Positions 9,217-18,853 are shown, counted from the first letter of the stretch. The stretch is 64,000 nucleotides of DNA from Verrucomicrobiota bacterium (GCA_016716505.1 JADJWF010000011.1:62001-126000); one strand, 5' to 3'. Numbers and translations are program-made. Notes: a model not told the origin generated them from the letters alone.

Positions 9217-12200
9217 CTACTTCTTCAGCCGGAAGAACTGATTGGCGGCGCCGATGGGCACCGTGGTCGGGTTCTGCGTGCCGACGGTGGTCCAAGGACC
9301 TGTGATTGCGGGAGCGGACTCGAGCGTCCAGCCGGTCGCAGCGGCGTCCCATTCGAGGGTCACGTTGTTGCCCGCGCGGCTGATGCTCAGTTTCGGCGTC
9401 ACGCCACCGCCCACCGGGGTGGTGGGATCGTCGGCCGGAGCCGGGTGCGAGAACACGGTGTAGAAGTTCACCTCGTTCGGCGAATTCGGGCCGAGTTCAG
9501 GCCGGTTCTCGTAGTTGATTTCGCCCTTGGCGGCCACGCAGATCTGCCGGGTCGTCATGGCGACACTCATCTGGAGCGAACGGATGCCCGCCTTGGCGTT
9601 GTTGATGAACGGGAAGAAGCTGCGCGTCAGCGGCGTGAACTTGGTCCCGTCGAAGGCCATCACGCGCGCCGCCACCTGTTGCTTCTCGTAGCCGACCGGC
9701 TGCGAGACCCAGCAAACGGTCAGCCGGTTTAGCGCGTCCACCGCGCCAGTGACGCGGTCGAAATTGCCCGTGAAGGCGCCTTCGTTGACGTCGGCGATAG
9801 CCAGGAACTGACGCGTGCGCGCATCGAAGGCCGCGACCTTGACAATCTGCGTATTGGCCGGCCGGCCGGCCAGATAGACATAGGGACTGTTGATGTGCCC
9901 GAAGATGCGGGTGCCGTCGCCGCGGCCGGTGTCGAAGGCAGCGCCGGTGACGGCCTGGTCCACCATGCCCTGGAAGTTGCCCGCGTTGTCGAAGAAGTAG
10001 ATCGCACGGCCATTGCCTGCCGGCAGCTTGGCCCGGACGGCGAAACCGCCCTTGAACGGCGCGACGTTGGACCAGATGTCGGCGCTGCGATCCGTTGCCT
10101 CGGGCGTCGGCGCCACGAGGAAGCTCTCCTTCACGATCGTCCCGTTCGGGGCGAAGATAGTGGCCACGGTGGCATGGCCGTCAGGATTCAACACCCGGCT
10201 GCGATCCTCGACGACGGAGACGAAGTTACCGTTGTCGAGGCATACGATGTCGCCGCCAAAGCGCGAGATTTCCGCGCCCGGTGCCGCGCCGGAGGTGCGG
10301 CGGCCGTGAGCGGAATCCATCGCCTTGGTCAGCGGTGTCTGCGTCAAGGTCGCTGGGTCGAGGCTGAAGCTCTGGACGGTGCCATAACGACCATCAGCCC
10401 CGCGATCGAAACCGAGGTTCCAGCGGTTGTCCGATTGGAAGGCTGGAATCCCATGGGGCGAAGCCTCGCCGCCGACCATGAAGTTGACCGCGCCCGGACG
10501 AGTGTCCCCGGCCACGCGGCCGGGATTACCGTTTTGGCGGGACAGATTGATCTGGCCACGATAGGGCTGGCCGTTGTCGCCGTAGAAGCCTTCGCCCAGC
10601 TTCATTGTGCCGCCCGCGGCTGGCTGGAGGGCTACGACGAAGCGTTGGTTAGCCTCGTCGTCGGCGAAAGTGTTGGCTTCAATCAGGAAGGTGCTGGTGC
10701 CCAGGACACTGGCGTAGGGTTCCCAGTTGCCGAGCGCCGCGGCCGAGGTCTTGACGACGGGCGTGTCAGGAACGATGCGGGTCAGGCCCTCGGCCTCAAT
10801 GCTACCGGGGTTGAAGGTCGAGAACAGGCGCATGGCGACAACCACGAGCGGTTCGCCGGTGAACGGGTCAATAGACTCGTAGTCGCTCGTGCTTTCCCAG
10901 ACGACGGCCACCTGGCCGGCGCGCCACGCCACCCGGGGACCGGTTGCCATCGGAGTGCCGGGATCCGGCAGCTCCTTCTCGCTCACGTAGAAGGTGCCTC
11001 CGACCGGATTGCCGGCCGCATCGAAGCGGCGGCCCATGATGATGCGACCCGCATTGTTGGCGTCGTACTTGGCGCTAAAGACCACGATCACGTTGCCGTC
11101 CGGATCAATCGCGGCGTCCACCGCCTCGACGCTGGCCAGGGTGAGATCCGTGGCCACCGCTTTCGAGTAGCGGACCGTCCCGTTGGCGTTCAGCACCGTG
11201 AGCCAGACGTCCGAGCCGGTCGAGCAGACCGCCACGTACGCATCCTTGCCATTCCCGTGGAAGCCGGCGCTGTCGCCACGGCCGCCGCCACCCGCCTCGG
11301 GATGACCGGTCAGGACGGCGAGCTCCAGGTCATCGGTGGTGGGATTACCCGCGTTGTCGAACATGCGAACGACCACCCGACCGGCATCGGATTTGTAGCG
11401 CACGGCAAAGCCGTTTTCGGTGGCTCCGGCCCCGTGCCACATTTCGGCGTTTCCGACGAAGTTCGGGGACTGGCTCGCCAGCGTCTCGGCCTTCACAACG
11501 TTTCCGGCCGGATCCAGGATCCGGAAGATCACGTGGCGCCACGGGTCACTGCCGCCGAACACGTCCACGAGGTCGGCGTTCTGCCGGCTTTCGCCGAAAA
11601 TCACCACGTTGCCGTTGGACAGATACTCCCAGTCTCCAATGCGGATGTTACCCGGGTCCCGGGTGGCGAATGCCTCGCTGACGCCAACCAAGATGCGAAT
11701 CGGCTGGCCGGTGTTGCTGAGCAATTGCACCGTTGGGTAGTCACCGTTGCCGTCGCCGTAGTAACCGGCGAGCGCGGGCACCTCCTGGTCCAAGCCGAAC
11801 GAAGTGGCGCCCATGCCGACGCCGTCGCCAAACAAGTTGGCCTTGATCTTGGGACCCCACGACTGCCAGCCGTGAACGGCGCTGCCGTCCGCTCGGAAGT
11901 ACGACAGGAACTTCGTGGTGACGCTGCCGCCGAGCGCGACCGAGGTGGTTTCCGTGTCCGGCGTGATCGAGTTGCCGGCGGAATCGAACATCGTCCAGAC
12001 CGACTCGATGTCCTGCAGGCCGTCACCGTCGTCTTCCCAGCCGACGATGACGTTGCCGCCGTTGGCGATGGCGACGCCGAGGCTTTCGGTGTTGTTGTTG
12101 TTGATGTTGTCAATCTCCGCTGTTTTGCGGTTGATGTAGATGGTGTCGGTCTTGGGTATCAGACCATTGTCTTCAGGAGCTCCGGGGGGAGTCTGGGCCA

Positions 12201-12252
12201 GGAGGCCGGCCACTCCCGCCGACGCGACGAGGAAACGAATCATGTTTCGCAT
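9217..12252 (-). CDS. Large exported beta-rich protein with verrucomicrobial C-terminal domain
   Basis: A 1011-aa secreted protein of unknown function. ATG 12252 gives MRNMIRFLVASAGVAGLLAQ, a signal peptide with a likely cut after LAQ. The body is made of beta-propeller or Ig-like repeats recurring as FDNAGNxxxxD or FDAAGNPVGG. The last 60 residues (LSISRAGNNVTLEWDAAATG, then WTLESAPAI, ending NQFFRLKK) match the short Ig-like end domain typical of Limisphaerales exported proteins. A low-complexity NINNNNTES run lies near residue 50, encoded by GTT-type triplets at about 12091-12108. No catalytic motif is visible. It probably acts at the cell surface or outside. Confidence 0.75.
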   Translation of the reverse strand: MRNMIRFLVASAGVAGLLAQTPPGAPEDNGLIPKTDTIYINRKTAEIDNINNNNTESLGVAIANGGNVIVGWEDDGDGLQDIESVWTMFDSAGNSITPDTETTSVALGGSVTTKFLSYFRADGSAVHGWQSWGPKIKANLFGDGVGMGATSFGLDQEVPALAGYYGDGNGDYPTVQLLSNTGQPIRILVGVSEAFATRDPGNIRIGDWEYLSNGNVVIFGESRQNADLVDVFGGSDPWRHVIFRILDPAGNVVKAETLASQSPNFVGNAEMWHGAGATENGFAVRYKSDAGRVVVRMFDNAGNPTTDDLELAVLTGHPEAGGGGRGDSAGFHGNGKDAYVAVCSTGSDVWLTVLNANGTVRYSKAVATDLTLASVEAVDAAIDPDGNVIVVFSAKYDANNAGRIIMGRRFDAAGNPVGGTFYVSEKELPDPGTPMATGPRVAWRAGQVAVVWESTSDYESIDPFTGEPLVVVAMRLFSTFNPGSIEAEGLTRIVPDTPVVKTSAAALGNWEPYASVLGTSTFLIEANTFADDEANQRFVVALQPAAGGTMKLGEGFYGDNGQPYRGQINLSRQNGNPGRVAGDTRPGAVNFMVGGEASPHGIPAFQSDNRWNLGFDRGADGRYGTVQSFSLDPATLTQTPLTKAMDSAHGRRTSGAAPGAEISRFGGDIVCLDNGNFVSVVEDRSRVLNPDGHATVATIFAPNGTIVKESFLVAPTPEATDRSADIWSNVAPFKGGFAVRAKLPAGNGRAIYFFDNAGNFQGMVDQAVTGAAFDTGRGDGTRIFGHINSPYVYLAGRPANTQIVKVAAFDARTRQFLAIADVNEGAFTGNFDRVTGAVDALNRLTVCWVSQPVGYEKQQVAARVMAFDGTKFTPLTRSFFPFINNAKAGIRSLQMSVAMTTRQICVAAKGEINYENRPELGPNSPNEVNFYTVFSHPAPADDPTTPVGGGVTPKLSISRAGNNVTLEWDAAATGWTLESAPAITGPWTTVGTQNPTTVPIGAANQFFRLKK

Positions 12253-12395
12253 AGGCGTTTTTACTTGTCTGCTTTTTGTTGTTGCGGGCTGAGAACGAAT
12301 AATTGGTGTCACGCCATCCAGACCGGCGCAAGTCATTTGTCGGACCGAAGTTCAGGCGGCGAACAACGGCTGGCGCATCTCCCGCCCGAGCAAAT

Positions 12396-13683
12396 CTATT
12401 GGGCGCCGAGCGAGTAAAGGAATCTATCCGAGCGCACGAGAAGACGGTGACCGTCCACCGCCGGGCTGGCGTCGAAACTCGCGCGATCGCCGAGTTCGTT
12501 GCGGGCGAGCAAGCGGAATGCGGGCGTTGCCGCGAAGACAAATCCGACGCCGGTGCGGCTGAAGGCGTAGAGCCTGCCGTCTGAAAGGACTGGCGAGCCG
12601 TAGAACTGTCCCGCGTTCGGGAGCCGCTCCTCATAAACCAGCCGGCCGGTCGAAGCCTCGACGCAGTACGCGATGCCCAGATTCTCGTGAAGCCAGAAGA
12701 GGTGCCCGGCATGGAAGATGGGGGGAAGACACATTGGAGCCCTTGGGCAGCGTCCAGAGACGGTGTGACAGGGTCACGTCCCCCCGGCCACCCGCTCGCA
12801 CGGCCAGCGAGCCCCCGGTGCGTCCGCCGATGCAGAAGACGACCTCGCCGTCATTCACCAAGCTGGGGACCATGTACCAACCGATCCCGGTTTCGCAGGA
12901 CCAGAGACGGTCGCCAGTCTCGGGATCGAGGCCCAGAATTTTGCCCAGGATCGCGACGACGAGTTCCGCTTTGCCGCCCGCCACCGGCACCAGGATCGGC
13001 GTGTTCCACGACTCCTTGATGCCGGCCGCCCGCCAGACTTCCCTGCCGGTGGCCCGGTTCAGGGCCACGAGCGACTCGCTTTCCACCGCCGCGTTGACGA
13101 TCACCAGATCCCGATAGGCCAGGGGTGACGCTGCCGAGCCCCAGCCGTGGGTTTGACTGCCCACGTCCGCCCGCCATCGCTCGCGGCCGTCGTGGCCAAA
13201 CGCAAACACTCCGGACTTGCCGAAAAACACGTACACCTGGTCAGCGTCCACCAGCGGAGTGCTGGAAGCGTAGCCATGTTCCCTGACCCTGACCTGCTCC
13301 GGTTGGACCGCCGGCACGTCCTGCTGCCAGAGAAGCTTGCCGTCCGCGCGGTTTAGGCAGAGCAAATGCCGCCGGAGGGCGCTCAAATCGCCGGCCGGTT
13401 CCCCGGGAACGGCGTAACCCGTATAGCAGGTGAGGAAAACCCGGTCGCCGAAGACGACCGGACTCGATGCCCCCGGACCCGGGAGGGGCGTTTTCCAAAC
13501 CACATTCTGGCCGGGGCTCCACGCCACTGGAAGGTCCGTGCCAGCGCTAACGCCCTGCCCCCGCGGGCCGCGGAACTGTGGCCAGCCCACGTCCTCCCCG
13601 GCCGCAGCCGCGCTCAGTGAGATCAACAAGAACGCCCGCGCCAGCTTGAACCATCCGCGGGGCTTCGGTCGGGCTGCATTCAT
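12396..13683 (-). pseudogene. PQQ-binding-like beta-propeller protein, broken by a single-base frameshift
   Basis: One exported PQQ-repeat protein split over two frames. The first frame runs from ATG 13683 (signal peptide FKLARAFLLISLSAAAA; an ATG 24 nt upstream is possible). It continues through GWPQFRGPRGQGVS, the propeller repeats and LWTLPKGSNVSSP, then derails and stops at 12631. The next frame resumes exactly as PIFHAGHLFWLHENLGIAYC and runs to LYSLGAQ at 12396. Removing one base from the run of six G (+ strand) at 12720-12725 restores a continuous protein of about 428 aa. The family is common beside sugar isomerases in this phylum, as here. It may be intact if the indel is an assembly error. 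Confidence 0.8.
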
Positions 13684-13747
13684 GAGAGCGGAATCGAGCA
13701 AGGTCATCGTCTAGCCGGGCCATTTCGCAGGGCGGGGCAGGCCGGTC

Positions 13748-14662
13748 TCACGCCACGTAGGGCCGGAGTACTTTACCCGCCACGCGCACCGCGTTCTTCC
13801 GACCTTCCAACGTCTTGCCGAAGGTGTCGTCCTCGACCTCGATCGCCACCGGGCCGTCGTAGCCGATGTCGTACACCGCCGCCATGAACTGTGCCCAGTC
13901 AATGTCCCCAAAGCCGGGGATGCGCGGCTGATGCCATTCGAGGGGATAGGCGAAGATGCCGACGTCGTTGATGCGCTCGGTGCGGATGCGCACGTCCTTG
14001 GCGTGCAGATGAAAAAGCTTGGCCTTGAACTCGCGCAACGGCGACACCGGATCCATGAACTGCAGGATGAAGTGCGAGGGATCGTAGTTGAGGCCGAAGT
14101 TGGCTGAGGGGATGTCGCTGAAGGCCCGGCGCCAGATCACCGGCGTGGTCAGCAGGTTTTTGCCACCCGGCCATTCATCCCGCGTGAAGGACATGGGGCA
14201 GTTCTCGATCCCGATTTTGACCCCGTGGTCCTCGGCGAACGCGATGAGCGGCTTCCAGGTCTTGAGGAACCGCGGCCAGTTCTCGTCCACGGTCTTCGTC
14301 CAGTCGCGGCCGACGAAGGTGTTGACGTTCTGCAGACCCAGTAGCTCGGCGGCGAGGATGACTTTTTTGAGGTGGTCCACCTGGCGCTTGGCGGCGGCCG
14401 GGTCCGGATCCAGCGGGTTGGGGTAGTAACCCAGGCCGCTGATGTGGACGCGGTGCTTCGCGCAAAGGGCGTTGATGTCATCGGCCTGGCTCCGGCTGAG
14501 ACCGACCACGTCAATGTGGGTCACGCCGGCAAACTTGCGTTCGGCTTTGCCCACGGGCCAGCACATGATTTCCACGCAAGCAAACCCTTCGCTGGCGGCA
14601 AAGGCCAGCACCTGGTCGAGACTGAGTTCGGGCAGAATGGCGGAGACAAAGCCGAGTTTCAT
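13748..14662 (-). CDS. Sugar phosphate isomerase/epimerase (xylose isomerase-like TIM barrel)
   Basis: A 304-aa member of AP endonuclease family 2. Likely metal ligands are Glu in KIGIENCPMS, Asp and His in NYDPSHF, His in LFHLHAKDV and Glu in VAIEVEDD. The N-terminus MKLGFVSAILPELSLDQVLA and the end VLRPYVA fit a complete protein. Such enzymes isomerise or epimerise keto-sugars, and some act with oxidoreductases on inositol or glycoside derivatives. It lies about 65 nt upstream of the PQQ-propeller gene on the same strand and is divergent from the GH42 gene, so a sugar-use module is likely. The exact substrate cannot be named. Confidence 0.87.
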   Translation of the reverse strand: MKLGFVSAILPELSLDQVLAFAASEGFACVEIMCWPVGKAERKFAGVTHIDVVGLSRSQADDINALCAKHRVHISGLGYYPNPLDPDPAAAKRQVDHLKKVILAAELLGLQNVNTFVGRDWTKTVDENWPRFLKTWKPLIAFAEDHGVKIGIENCPMSFTRDEWPGGKNLLTTPVIWRRAFSDIPSANFGLNYDPSHFILQFMDPVSPLREFKAKLFHLHAKDVRIRTERINDVGIFAYPLEWHQPRIPGFGDIDWAQFMAAVYDIGYDGPVAIEVEDDTFGKTLEGRKNAVRVAGKVLRPYVA

Positions 14663-14883
14663 TGCTGATTGTTGTTGAGTTCCACGCAGTTGTCGCGGGA
14701 AGGCGCGCCGGTGTCAATGGCGGGACGACCGAAGGCCACCGCCTCGCGACAACGGGGGCGGAAGAGAGGGCTCTGGGACCCTGGGCGCGGCGTTCCCCGT
14801 CACCGGGATTTCTGTTGCCTCCCGCGGGGTGAGTCGTAGGTTCAGGCAGAACCTGAACGAAACCAACCAACCCGCAGCAGCGT

Positions 14884-16959
14884 ATGTATTTTGGCGTTGA
14901 TTACCACCCGGAGCATTGGGTTTACCCCTACGCCGGCACCGCTGAGAACCCGGAGGCCCGCTGGGAGCGCGACGCCCAGTTGATGGTCGCCGCCGGCGTG
15001 AACGTCGTCCGCATGGGCGAGTTTTGCTGGGGCCTGTATGAGCGCGAGGAGGGCGTGTACGATTTCGAGTGGATGCGGCGGGCAATGGACGTGATGAAGC
15101 TGCACAACATCCAGGTCGTCCTCGGCACGCCGACCGCCGCCCCGCCGGTGTGGATGGCCCGCAAGTACCCCGAGATCCTGCCCGTGGACGAACACGGCCT
15201 CAAGCGCTACGAGGGCACCCGTCATGCCTACTGCATGAACAGCGACCTCTACTGGCAGAAGGCCAGCGGCATCGTCACCGCTCTCGCCCAGGCGCTCGGG
15301 CAACACCCGCAATTGATCGCGTGGCAGATTGACAATGGCATCGGCGGCCACGGCACGGAGTTCTCCTTCAACGACGACGCGCAGCGCGACTGGCACCGCT
15401 GGCTCCAGGCCAAGTACGAGACGGTGGAGAACCTGAACAACTGCCTCGGCCTGCGTTTCTGGGGCCAGGTGGTCAGCCGCTTCGAGGACGTCCCCATGCC
15501 GCGCTCTGCGCCCACGGTGCATAACCCCGCTCTGGTGCTCGACTGGATGCGCTTCGCCAGCGACACCTGCGTCTCCTTTGTGCGGATGCAGGCGGACATC
15601 CTGCACCAAATCACGCCCTCGATCCCGGTCACAACGAACCTGCGCGCGCTGACCCGGCACTACGACCATTTTGACATGGCAGACGTGCTCGATTTCGTGT
15701 CGCTCGACACCTACGCGACCCTTAAGCACAAGCCCTCGGAGAACGCCGTCGAGTTCGACATCATGCGGTCACTCAAGAAGTCAAACGTCCGGCTCCCCGG
15801 CGGTGGCGAGGGCTTCTGGGTCATCGAACAAAAGGCCGGCAACGTGAACTGGCAGGACGTGAACTCCCTGCTGCGGCCGGGCGTGGTGCGCCTGTTCACG
15901 TACCAGCTCCTGTCACGCGGGGCCGATGCCGTGCTGTACTTCTTCTGGCGCTCGCCGCGGATCGGTTCCGAGAAGTTTTACGGCGGCGTGCTCACCCACG
16001 ACGGCCGCGGCGACAACCGCGTTTACCGCGAGATCAGCCAGATCGGCGACGAGATGAAGCTCCTCGCGCCGGTGCTGAAAGGGTCCAAGGTGGTGGCCGA
16101 GACGTGCATCCTGCACAGCCATCCGAACGAATGGAAACTCAAGCAGCCCCAGCAGCACACCAAGGCCTTCCGCCTGCGCGACCACATGATGCTGTTCTAC
16201 AACGCGCTGCACGATCGGAACATCCCGGTGGACTTCGCCCGGCCGCCGCGCGACGACGAGGACTCCGCCGCGTTGCAGAAGTACAAGGTCGTCTTCGCCC
16301 CTTCCCTGCACCTGCTGGATGCGGGCGAGGCGGACCGCTTGAAACTCTACGTTCAGAACGGCGGCACCCTGGTGTCCACCTTCAACACCGGCCTGGTGGA
16401 TGAACACGACATCGCCCCCGACACCGGTTTCCCCCATGACCTGACCGACCTGTTCGGGCTCGAGGTGCAGGAATTCGACCCCATCCCGCCGGAGGAGGAG
16501 AACCCGTTGAACTTCAAGGGCGCCTTTCCCACCACCCACCTGCACACCGCGCGCATCTGGTGCGACATCATCGAGCCGCGCGAGTGCGAAGTGCTGGCCA
16601 CGTTTGCGCGCGATTTTTACGCCGGACGACCGGCGCTGACGACCAACGCCTACGGGGCCGGCCGCGCCATCTACATCGGGTTCATGTCCGGGCAGGCCTT
16701 CTACGGCGACCTCATCAACTGGGTCCGGCAGTTGTGCAACGTCTCCACCCTCCTGAAGGTGCCGGAGAACGTGGAGGTCAGCGTACGCCAGCGCGACGAC
16801 ACCCGCATCTATTTCCTCCTGAATCACCAGAGCACGCCGGTGCGCATCACCTTCTACAAGCCCATGCACGATTACCTCACGGCCAACACCTTTACCGGCA
16901 ATTACGATCTGCCGCCCCACGGGGTGCTGGTCCTCGACGAGAAGGTGACCAAGGCATGA
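14884..16959 (+). CDS. GH42 family protein (beta-galactosidase fold) lacking the usual acid/base Glu
   Basis: A 691-aa protein with no signal peptide. It opens with MYFGVDYHPEHWVYPYAGTA, the start of GH42 enzymes. A catalytic TIM barrel (about 1-400) is followed by the trimerisation domain with its Rossmann-like core (about 405-610) and a small beta domain. The nucleophile Glu315 is kept in FWVIEQKAGNVNW. The acid/base position, normally Glu in a DNE(Y/I)G motif, is Gly152 in WQIDNGIGGHGTEF; the codon is GGC at 15337-15339. Glu159 seven residues on is a possible substitute. Whether it hydrolyses galactosides is therefore uncertain. It is divergent from the isomerase gene. Confidence 0.88.
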   Translation: MYFGVDYHPEHWVYPYAGTAENPEARWERDAQLMVAAGVNVVRMGEFCWGLYEREEGVYDFEWMRRAMDVMKLHNIQVVLGTPTAAPPVWMARKYPEILPVDEHGLKRYEGTRHAYCMNSDLYWQKASGIVTALAQALGQHPQLIAWQIDNGIGGHGTEFSFNDDAQRDWHRWLQAKYETVENLNNCLGLRFWGQVVSRFEDVPMPRSAPTVHNPALVLDWMRFASDTCVSFVRMQADILHQITPSIPVTTNLRALTRHYDHFDMADVLDFVSLDTYATLKHKPSENAVEFDIMRSLKKSNVRLPGGGEGFWVIEQKAGNVNWQDVNSLLRPGVVRLFTYQLLSRGADAVLYFFWRSPRIGSEKFYGGVLTHDGRGDNRVYREISQIGDEMKLLAPVLKGSKVVAETCILHSHPNEWKLKQPQQHTKAFRLRDHMMLFYNALHDRNIPVDFARPPRDDEDSAALQKYKVVFAPSLHLLDAGEADRLKLYVQNGGTLVSTFNTGLVDEHDIAPDTGFPHDLTDLFGLEVQEFDPIPPEEENPLNFKGAFPTTHLHTARIWCDIIEPRECEVLATFARDFYAGRPALTTNAYGAGRAIYIGFMSGQAFYGDLINWVRQLCNVSTLLKVPENVEVSVRQRDDTRIYFLLNHQSTPVRITFYKPMHDYLTANTFTGNYDLPPHGVLVLDEKVTKA

Positions 16960-17053
16960 CGACCCGTTTTGTCCGGGGCGGGCCAAAGGTTGCGACCGTG
17001 AAGTTGCCCGGGTGGCCAGTTCAACGGTAGTTCAACGCCGCGCCGATCCGCCG

Positions 17054-17524
17054 ATGCCGACCGACCAATCCGCCAACCCTTCGGCCAACCAACCCCGCGC
17101 CGCCTTGCCCCGCTCCTCGATCCGTCGGCCGTTCTTCGCCTCGCGCCCGGCCCCGGTGCCCCGCGATGCCCGGCAGGCCGCCCTGGCGGAGTGGCGCGGA
17201 CTCGACCTCGACCCCTTGGAGCGCGCATGGGCGGACCAGAGCCAGCCCGTCGCGGCCGTCTTGAACCGGGTTGTCGCCGAACTGAACCTGGATCGCCGGC
17301 TGGCGGAGGCGGAGGTGTTCAAGGCGTGGGGGCAGCTCGTGGATCCGGTGGTCGCCGCGCACGCGCAGCCCGCCGGCCTCCGCAACGGCACCTTGTTCGT
17401 CAACGTGGACAGCAGCGTCTGGCTGAACGAAATCGTGCGCTATCGCCGCCGGGAGATTCTCGACCGTCTCCAACACGCTTTCGGTCCGGACATGGTGGCG
17501 AAGATTTCTTTTCGCGTCGGTTGA
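17054..17524 (+). CDS. DUF721 / DciA-like protein
   Basis: A 156-aa protein starting at ATG 17054 (MPTDQSANPS); a GTG at 17012 would add 14 residues. The first 45 residues are Pro/Arg/Ser-rich and look disordered. The C-terminal half carries the DUF721 domain: VLNRVVAELNLDRRLAEAEVFKAWGQLVDPVVAAHAQPA, then GTLFVNVDSSVWLNEIVRYRR. DciA is the ancestral loader of replicative helicase DnaB in bacteria without DnaC or DnaI. Here the domain is C-terminal after a long tail. Assignment to the family is firm, the loader role is by homology. Confidence 0.82.
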   Translation: MPTDQSANPSANQPRAALPRSSIRRPFFASRPAPVPRDARQAALAEWRGLDLDPLERAWADQSQPVAAVLNRVVAELNLDRRLAEAEVFKAWGQLVDPVVAAHAQPAGLRNGTLFVNVDSSVWLNEIVRYRRREILDRLQHAFGPDMVAKISFRVG

Positions 17525-17664
17525 GCAACTGGATTGCCCGCACAAAGCGGGGTGTTCGGCCACGCGCCTTCCACCGGGGGCCAGCCACGGGGTGGCGGCA
17601 GGTCACTTGTTCACAGCGCCCCCGCCGACCTTTACACCCCGGGGGCCAATGTTAGAGTCCTCAC

Positions 17665-18345
17665 ATGGCTTCTGCTTTCGACGACTCCGAGTTCGTGGAC
17701 CGTGACGTGCAAACCGCGCAGGCCGTCCGGCACGTCAGTTCCGCGGCCGTCGCCGGCACGGGCCTGGTCACGCGCCCGCCCACGCGGGCGGAACTCGAGG
17801 CCCGGGCCACCGAGGCACAAAAGCGCCTCGCCGAGCTGAAGCGCGCCCAGGAGGAAGTCGAGCGGGAGCGCGCCCGTTTGGAAGAAGCCCGCCGGCGGCG
17901 CGCCGAATTCGAAACGGGGCGCGCCGAAATGCTCCAAGCCCTCACGCGCGGCGTCGGCCTGCTGGAGGAAGCCACCTTTCGCGCCCGGCGGGACGCCGAG
18001 CAAATGGGCCGTACGCTCGCCGAGTTCCAGGACGCGCTCACCAAACTCCAGGCGATCAACGAAAACCAGTGGACGCAGGAAGGCTGGGAACAGGAACTCA
18101 CCCGTGCCCTGACGACCATCGAAAACGCCCGGATGGAGTGGAATTCCGCCCGGCTCAAGTGGCCCCTGCTGGACGGCAAAGCGCCGGGGGACGGGCAAGC
18201 GTCGGCGTCGGCCGCCACGTCGCCGTGGCCGGGCGGCCAGAGCCTTGGTGAACTCGCGAAGCTGGGACTCGCCCTCACGTGGCCGGTGGCGACAGTGCTG
18301 CTCGTCGGAGTGATCGCCCTCGTCATCGTGCTGCTGCGCGGATAA
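17665..18345 (+). CDS. Coiled-coil protein with C-terminal membrane anchor
   Basis: Unknown, 226 aa. Residues about 45-105 form a charged coiled coil (TRAELEARATEAQKRLAELK onward). A second helical region spans about 110-165. A single hydrophobic segment at the extreme C-terminus (about 199-224, ending VLLVGVIALVIVLLRG) suggests a tail-anchored protein facing the cytoplasm. No catalytic motif is seen. It is followed 13 nt later by another small protein with a C-terminal transmembrane segment, so the two may form a complex. Confidence 0.65.
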   Translation: MASAFDDSEFVDRDVQTAQAVRHVSSAAVAGTGLVTRPPTRAELEARATEAQKRLAELKRAQEEVERERARLEEARRRRAEFETGRAEMLQALTRGVGLLEEATFRARRDAEQMGRTLAEFQDALTKLQAINENQWTQEGWEQELTRALTTIENARMEWNSARLKWPLLDGKAPGDGQASASAATSPWPGGQSLGELAKLGLALTWPVATVLLVGVIALVIVLLRG

Positions 18346-18358
18346 CCGCCACCCGCCC

Positions 18359-18853
18359 ATGGGCTGGTTTGGCAAGAAGCGGGACCCCATCGAGGAACGC
18401 GAGCGTCAGCTCAAGCAGAAGCTGGCGGCGCTGGAGGGCGAGATTCGCCAGTTGACCCAGGGGGCCGCAGGCGTTCCCGCGCCCCGCTACCGCCGCTCCA
18501 CCACGCCCCATCCCTCGGCCGATCCCGCGGGCGGACCGCCCCAGTTTGAGGAGATTCCCCATCCGCATTCGGCCAATCCGTTCGAGGGCGAAACCACGAC
18601 GTCGCACTTCAATGAACTGGGTGTGCGCAAGTACGACCTGGGCGGAGCTCTCCGCCGGTGGTGGATCCGCCTCCGCGGCCGTCAGCCACCCACCTCGAAG
18701 CTGGTCAGCTACCTGGCCGCCGGGAGCATTCACGGCCTGCCGCCGCTCCGTTACGAGAAGCGCATCGCGCGCAATCGGTTCCTCGCGTTGTTCGCCCTGT
18801 TCCTCGGCATCCTCTGGGGGCTCGTGTACTTCTACTTCGCCAATCGGTCGTGA
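18359..18853 (+). CDS. Hypothetical protein with N-terminal coil and C-terminal membrane segment
   Basis: Unknown, 164 aa. The start MGWFGKKRDPIEERERQLKQ leads into a short coiled coil (about 9-34). A Pro/His/Ser-rich linker (40-80) follows, then a basic segment (GVRKYDLGGALRRWWIRLRG, 86-105) and one transmembrane helix near residues 141-160 (FLALFALFLGILWGLVYFYF). It sits between the tail-anchored coiled-coil gene and ogt, and its stop overlaps the ogt ATG in a TGATG junction. The shared layout with the upstream protein hints at a joint membrane role. Confidence 0.62.
   Translation: MGWFGKKRDPIEERERQLKQKLAALEGEIRQLTQGAAGVPAPRYRRSTTPHPSADPAGGPPQFEEIPHPHSANPFEGETTTSHFNELGVRKYDLGGALRRWWIRLRGRQPPTSKLVSYLAAGSIHGLPPLRYEKRIARNRFLALFALFLGILWGLVYFYFANRS

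Noticed and set aside
12091..12108. GTT-type triplet repeats as a microsatellite or phase-variable tract
   Set aside because: It simply encodes the Asn run of the exported protein; triplet changes would not shift the frame.
9895..12417. Long plus-strand open frame antisense to the 1011-aa exported protein gene
   Set aside because: No signal peptide or motif, and composition typical of an antisense shadow; the minus-strand frame has a signal peptide and a recognisable end domain.
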